Shown: piece by piece, positions 59,534-64,000 of the stretch | Layout of the letters: the number at the start of each line of letters is the position of its first letter | Numbering within the stretch: the stretch's first letter is position 1 | NCBI RefSeq assembly: GCF_029784155.1 | Contig: NC_073691.1 | Coordinates: 55,107,356 to 55,171,355 of the forward strand | Direction of reading: 5' to 3' | DNA length: 64,000 nt | Source: Uranotaenia lowii | Lineage: Eukaryota > Arthropoda > Insecta > Diptera > Culicidae | Translations under genes and position numbers: made by a program | Notes under the pieces: generated by a model | What the model was told of the DNA's origin: nothing | The model's database searches: none | Seen by the model: the letters and a program-made list of their open reading frames with translations, nothing else

Positions 59534-61498
59534 CCATGTTTCAGTTAAGAAAATGAAATCATGTTTGTTTTCATTTTGAAACTCCATCTGCCGCTCTAAT
59601 TTTAAAGTGGTTGCTTCTGGATAACCACACAAATAACACACGACGTTTTCCAGGACACGAAACTTAACGTTCTTACTTTCGGAATAAAAGAACTAAAATT
59701 ACCTTTTTGTCGACCGCTTTTAGGCTCGATGTTGCCCATCTACAGAACGATGTGAATGGCAATTATGATAACGGAATAAATTGGGAATGCTATTATCTAA
59801 AATTGAAACCTTCGGGTTTGTAATCATGAGGTGGGATTCTTCTCAATCTTGTTTCGGAACTTGCAAGTTTTCGTAGAAATGCTTGCTGATTAAGATTTAT
59901 CGTAAATTTGTGAAGGAATTTTTTATTGCTTGGAAATTGTATTCAAGAAAATTTTAATCTTTTAAGGTGAGCCCTAAAATCTCTACTGTGAAGTCTCAGG
60001 TGAGGCTTATATGCTTATCTCAGGTGAGGCTCCAATGCATATAACTTGAAGCAATAGCTAAATAAGCAATTACTCTTCTGAAAAAGCTCGATTTGCCATA
60101 TGCTAATGCCACATAAATTTAAATATTGTAAATCAAGTTGGCCTATTAATTCCAAGCGTCACCATATTACCTGCAATAAAGAGTTACTTATGAATTATGT
60201 GACAAGCAGAAAAATCTACATTAATTCAAACCTTCAGAATAAGTTGAACAAACACCTATCCCAATAATAATGGTTGATTAATTTGAGTCCCTGGAAAGAC
60301 GCATTTATATAACGAACGTGATCAATGCTATTACTACTCTCGTGAGTGTTACTCGTAATGATCCGTCTACCATTGAAAGTTCAACTACTCAGCCGAGAAA
60401 GCATTTGGCAATTTGACAAATGATATCCGCACTTCCCTCGCGAGGACGATCCCTACTGAAGCCTATGTTTTAAAATGGCACCGATTGCTTGCTTCAATCC
60501 TTCAAGAACGTCCAGTTTCTGGGACCGCAAGTTCCCTATGTGCTGCAGTTCATGGAAACCATACGGATCTACTCGTGGTGAGGTGCGTCCACAAAAGTGC
60601 AATCTAACGCCGATTAATCGCTCGTCCCTGGGCGTGACAAGCCTGGAAAATAACTACCGTAGTTTACGGTCCTAACTATGGATTAACTATTGGCGCTATC
60701 GTTGCTACTTGGTGAGTGAATGATGTCGATCGATAAATTAGCGTGTGGGTTTCTGAGAGCGTGCACCGTTGCAATCGAAAAATACTACTTGGAGATCTCC
60801 GTGAAGATGCCTCCCCCTACAATAACTGTTCCATCCGGAGGTGCGTGCTTGGCATCGATTAATAACCCCTCGTGATTTGGATGAGGTGAGAGAATTATCT
60901 CAGAACCGTTACCCAGATCATACACAGCGCACATAATCATGGCAGCTTCTTGCGGCTTCAATCGATCCGGTACCAGGTATACGGTTGAACGTTCTAATCA
61001 CTCGATCAGAGCCGGTGTTTTGAGTTTTTAATAGGCATCCTGCCTGGCACATCAACGCAATGCCAATGGTCGGATAATCAGCCCAAAGGGCATTTGTTAG
61101 TCACCGGCAGCAGGGTGATCAAATGTGAGCAAACGATAATTGAATTAATACCAAAAACAGACCGCTAGCTTAGGATGGCGGCATCTGATCGAGCTGCCGA
61201 TTTACTTTTACCGCAGTTTTACGGCATATTTCGTGACAAAGTGATCTTGAGTTAGACTAATCTCTATCGAGTAGTGTAAAAATAGGCTAGCTCCTAGCAC
61301 ATATCTGCCGTCATACCTCGCTTAGATTACGTTAATGCTAAACAAGACTTCTAAGCTACTAAATAAGTTGCTTCAAACCACATTGCCTGCACTGACTGAA
61401 CTAACTTACTGGTTGGGCTGATGATTGATTTAAGGCCCAGTTGAGGTTGGAACTGTTTAATTACATTTTAATTAATATAATACCGATTAACAGACACG
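59534..61498. other. Hecw intron 4, middle, nothing recognised
   Basis: Bases 60390-61140 are less AT-rich and free of recognisable transposon signatures, but no frame there has a domain. They could include intronic regulatory sequence or an unrecognised old repeat. Confidence 0.35.
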
Positions 61499-61507
61499 GT
61501 GTTACAT

Positions 61508-62325
61508 TAGACTGAGTCGATTTGGGGTCATTTTGGAATTTCTCAAACCCTGGGGTCTTAAAAGCTTCGTCTTGGTCCAAAACTCATCCATGATTTTTTG
61601 CAAAATTTTTAAGTAACGTTTACATGAGTAAATTTGAACTTTTAGGTTTGTATGGGAAAATTGAATATTTTGTACTGAAAAATCAACATCATTTTTGTTT
61701 TGTCTGTGGAACCGAGGCAGCTGATGATTTTTGTGCCAATTTATAAAATTCCTAAAGGAAATTTTCCGCTGAACAACTTTGTCGAAGACCTTAATTTCGT
61801 ATCATAATAGGATAAAAAGTTATAAGCTGTTTTACAGGGGTATGTCTTTTCGCACTGATAAACAATAAATTCAATTGACATCCCTGCAGGGTGCCTAGCG
61901 AGGTAATGCGTGAATACTTTCTATGCAACAATTCGCGAGGCTCAAGCAGTGATTTCAATTGAATTTATTGTTAATCAATGTGAAAAGACATACCCCTGTT
62001 AAACAGCTAATAACTTTATTTCCTAATAATATACGAAGTTATGGTCTTCGACAAAGTTGTTCAGCGGAAAATTTCCTTTAGGAATTTTATAAATTGGCAC
62101 AAAAATCATCAGCTGGCTCGGTTCCACAGACAAAACAAAAATGATGTTGATTTTTCAGTACAAAATATTCAATTTTCCCATACAAACCTAAAAGTTCAAA
62201 TTTACTCATGTAAACGTTACTTAAAAATTTTGCAAAAAATCATGGATGAGTTTTGGACCAAGACGAAGCTTTTAAGACCCCAGGGTTTGAGAAATTCCAA
62301 AATGACCCCAAATCGACTCAGTCTA
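61508..62325. mobile_element. Palindromic Mutator-like MITE, best copy
   Basis: The termini TAGACTGAGTCGATTTGGGG and the exact complement at 62306-62325 are flanked by a perfect 9-bp duplication GTGTTACAT (61499-61507 and 62326-62334). The two halves are inverse copies around about 61910. A 98-codon frame (62041-62337) is spurious. Long inverted arms plus a 9-bp duplication are typical of Mutator-like MITEs. Related copies: 22228-23044 (full) and 45848-46030 (half). Confidence 0.88.
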
Positions 62326-62334
62326 GTGTTACAT

Positions 62335-63074
62335 TAATCTTCCCCCCAACGGGTGCCAAATGGGAATCAACCGATAAATCATTCAGTAATTGCTGATGGC
62401 ACGTGATTTTCAGCTTGGTTGCTTCAAGATGTCGTTCGGTATCGATTTTTCAGAAATAATAGTTTATCTTAGAATTTCTGTCTATCTGCAATAACATACC
62501 CACAAACATTCATGGGAAGTAATGCGCTTTCCATTTCCTGTCGCAAAATTTCTTTAGTTCAAACGAAAAAAAGTTTGTTTTCTTTCATACATACATACAT
62601 ACATATTCATAAAGATAATGCTGCGGGCTGCTGGATTAATCTGGAATGTGTAAACCGAGAACGGAACTTCAACGGGCAAGTTTGTTTTGATCTGTGAGCT
62701 TATTTGTACGCGCCTCGCCAACTTGCGACCGCTTCAAATAACTAACTGACACTCGTGTGAAAATGTTTCATCCCAGTGGGCAGCGGAACCCCGCATATAC
62801 TCGTTCTGATATTTACGGGCACCATCTCTATTCTGGTCCTGCTTGTCTTTCCTAAAATTTCTACAACATTCTGAAAGCGCTTGATTACCATATTACAATT
62901 TTCCGAAAATCAATCATTTTCACTGAGCCATGCTTGACTACATTCAGAGCCAAAAAAAATCAAAGCAGTCAAATTTTCCTTCTTCGACCAAATCATATAA
63001 ACAATCATGCATGATAACGACGCTTCTGTATTTGAAACACTTTTTCGATAATGATGTGGTAAAGATGGACGTGG
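62335..63074. other. Hecw intron 4, nothing recognised
   Basis: Only a short CATACATACATACATA microsatellite near 62587. No gene. Confidence 0.4.
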
Positions 63075-64000
63075 TTTTTTTTTTTTACAAGATGGAAATT
63101 TGAATTCAAACCATAACAGCCGGGTGTTTGCTGCCGTGAGTGGGTTCGTCCCTCTAAAACCACCTTGGGCTTCGTGTGCCAGATGTGCCCCTTGGTTTCA
63201 CCCTATGGTACTACATCAAGGGGTAGGCTGTGCTCATGCACTTATACATCTCACCCTTTTCCACAGCAACCACTACCCCGGGGACCTCGAAAAGTGTGCC
63301 GATTAGGTAACGCTTTCAAAGTAACTCGCGCCCGTCACAGCATCCACTCCTGCAGGATTACTGCTTTTGAATTGTAGTGTCATACGAGGCCCAAGACCTT
63401 TCGTTAGCTTGTCATGTCATGTTAGCTGAAATGAACCTGGGGCAGACAAAGATAGCATGTTCTGCCGATTCCTCCGTATCTACGCGTTCCGGGCAATAAG
63501 GCGAGCTGATAAGCTTAAACCGATGAAAGTATTGCTTAAAGCACCCATGACCCGAAAGGAACTGCGAAAGTTGAGCTCTCCATACTTCCGATTTACCCAG
63601 TCTGAAAGTCGCGGGATTAACCCATGCATCCATCTTGCGTTGTTCGATGCGTCCCATTGCTCCTGCCCAGGCTTCCGAAAAGTACAGCTTTGCTATGACA
63701 GCTTTTTTCTTGCCAAAAAAACTGTCTCGGTTTTCCTTACCACTCGGTTCGCTGCTGTACCGTCGGTAACGAATCGTAATGCTTCGGCTACATCGCACAC
63801 GTGCGAGAACCCAGGCTGTATCTGAACAATCTGCTCAAAGCATGCGTTGCCGAAAGTGTTGTGCTTTAAGCTGTAGCGAACCCAACCGACAGTTCGGTTT
63901 TCATCCCCCCATCCTCCTGTTTCGAAAATAATTTCATCCTAACTGTCGGCTGCAGGGCGTGACAGTTTTTGCAGGACTGTCACGGGTGACTGTAGTGCCC
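63075..64000 (-). pseudogene. R1-like LINE 3' end (ORF2 C-terminus, 3' UTR, poly(A))
   Basis: The minus frame 63798-63412 contains EAWAGAMGRIEQRKMDAWVN, AQLSQFLSGHGCFKQYFHRF and SPYCPERVDTEESAEHAIFV ending CPRF. This is the C-terminal zinc-knuckle region typical of R1-clade LINEs. The usual Cys-x-x-Cys pair is reduced, since the second Cys is Arg. Upstream toward 64000 another frame carries ENRTVGWVRYSLKHNTFGNA, so at least one frameshift exists. The 3' UTR runs from about 63411 to 63087 and ends in a poly(A) tail (poly(T) at 63075-63086). The last 95 bp before the tail match the arms of the palindrome at 8235-8431. The element continues past the window. Confidence 0.82.

Noticed and set aside
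62041..62337. 98-codon frame
   Set aside because: Lies wholly in one arm of the palindromic MITE and ends just past its terminus; a similar frame appears in the other copy for the same reason.
1..64000. CRISPR-like arrays, rRNA, intact tRNA genes, telomeric TTAGG arrays
   Set aside because: None seen; tRNA-like segments lack a full pairing acceptor stem, and tandem repeats are minisatellite or transposon-derived.
53221..64000. Search for HECT-domain exons of Hecw
   Set aside because: No frame with HECT-like motifs or a plausible exon continuing the two-base phase was found, so the gene is reported as 3'-incomplete.

Overview
The window is eukaryotic, AT-rich and dominated by transposable elements. 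It looks like insect DNA, most likely a mosquito (Culicidae). The pointers are Tc1/mariner transposases with DD37E and DD37D spacing (the ITmD37E and ITmD37D groups, described from mosquitoes), RTE-like, CR1/L2-like, Jockey-like and R1-like LINE remnants, short-tandem-repeat LINE tails, a 62-bp intron, and a HECW-type gene that reads as an insect ortholog. There is no rRNA, CRISPR array or bacterial-style operon. The species assignment is inference.

One host gene can be supported: the 5' part of Hecw, a HECT-type E3 ubiquitin ligase, on the + strand. Four coding exons (37488-37540, 37603-37931, 43395-45664, 53054-53220) keep frame across three introns, all with GT/AG borders. They give about 939 residues with two WW domains and a HECW-specific helical segment. 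The HECT domain must lie beyond 64000. Introns 2 and 3 are filled with transposons: a hAT MITE and two LINE remnants in intron 2; an RTE copy carrying a fold-back element and a solo-LTR-like insertion in intron 3.

Layout. 1-1345: minus-strand LINE RT remnant. 1555-8051: a large terminal-inverted-repeat (TIR) unit with subterminal repeats, holding a second TIR unit (2595-5504) that holds an open RTE-type reverse transcriptase ORF. 8105-8533: an inverted dimer of R1-like LINE 3' tails. 9541-10380: GC-rich non-repeat block. 10653-13866: Tc1-type MITE, ITmD37E fragment, RTE remnant. 17290-19535: Jockey-like RT split by an ITmD37D element. 20519-24669: TIR unit with a Tc1-type MITE and a Mutator-like palindromic MITE inside. 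25095-26090: another mariner-type pseudogene. 29620-29945: 9-bp minisatellite. 32584-35195: ITmD37E split by a 1.4-kb solo-LTR-like insertion. 36491-53220: Hecw. 53221 onward: Hecw intron 4, with a full-length dead ITmD37E (58371-59531), a Mutator-like MITE (61508-62325) and the 3' end of an R1-like LINE (63075-64000).

No new cellular system with a defensible function was found. The strongest observations are structural: clean target-site duplications that allow nested insertions to be ordered, a head-to-head LINE-tail palindrome, a 1.38-kb near-perfect fold-back, two similar solo-LTR-like insertions, and two ITmD37E copies that share the same premature stop codon.
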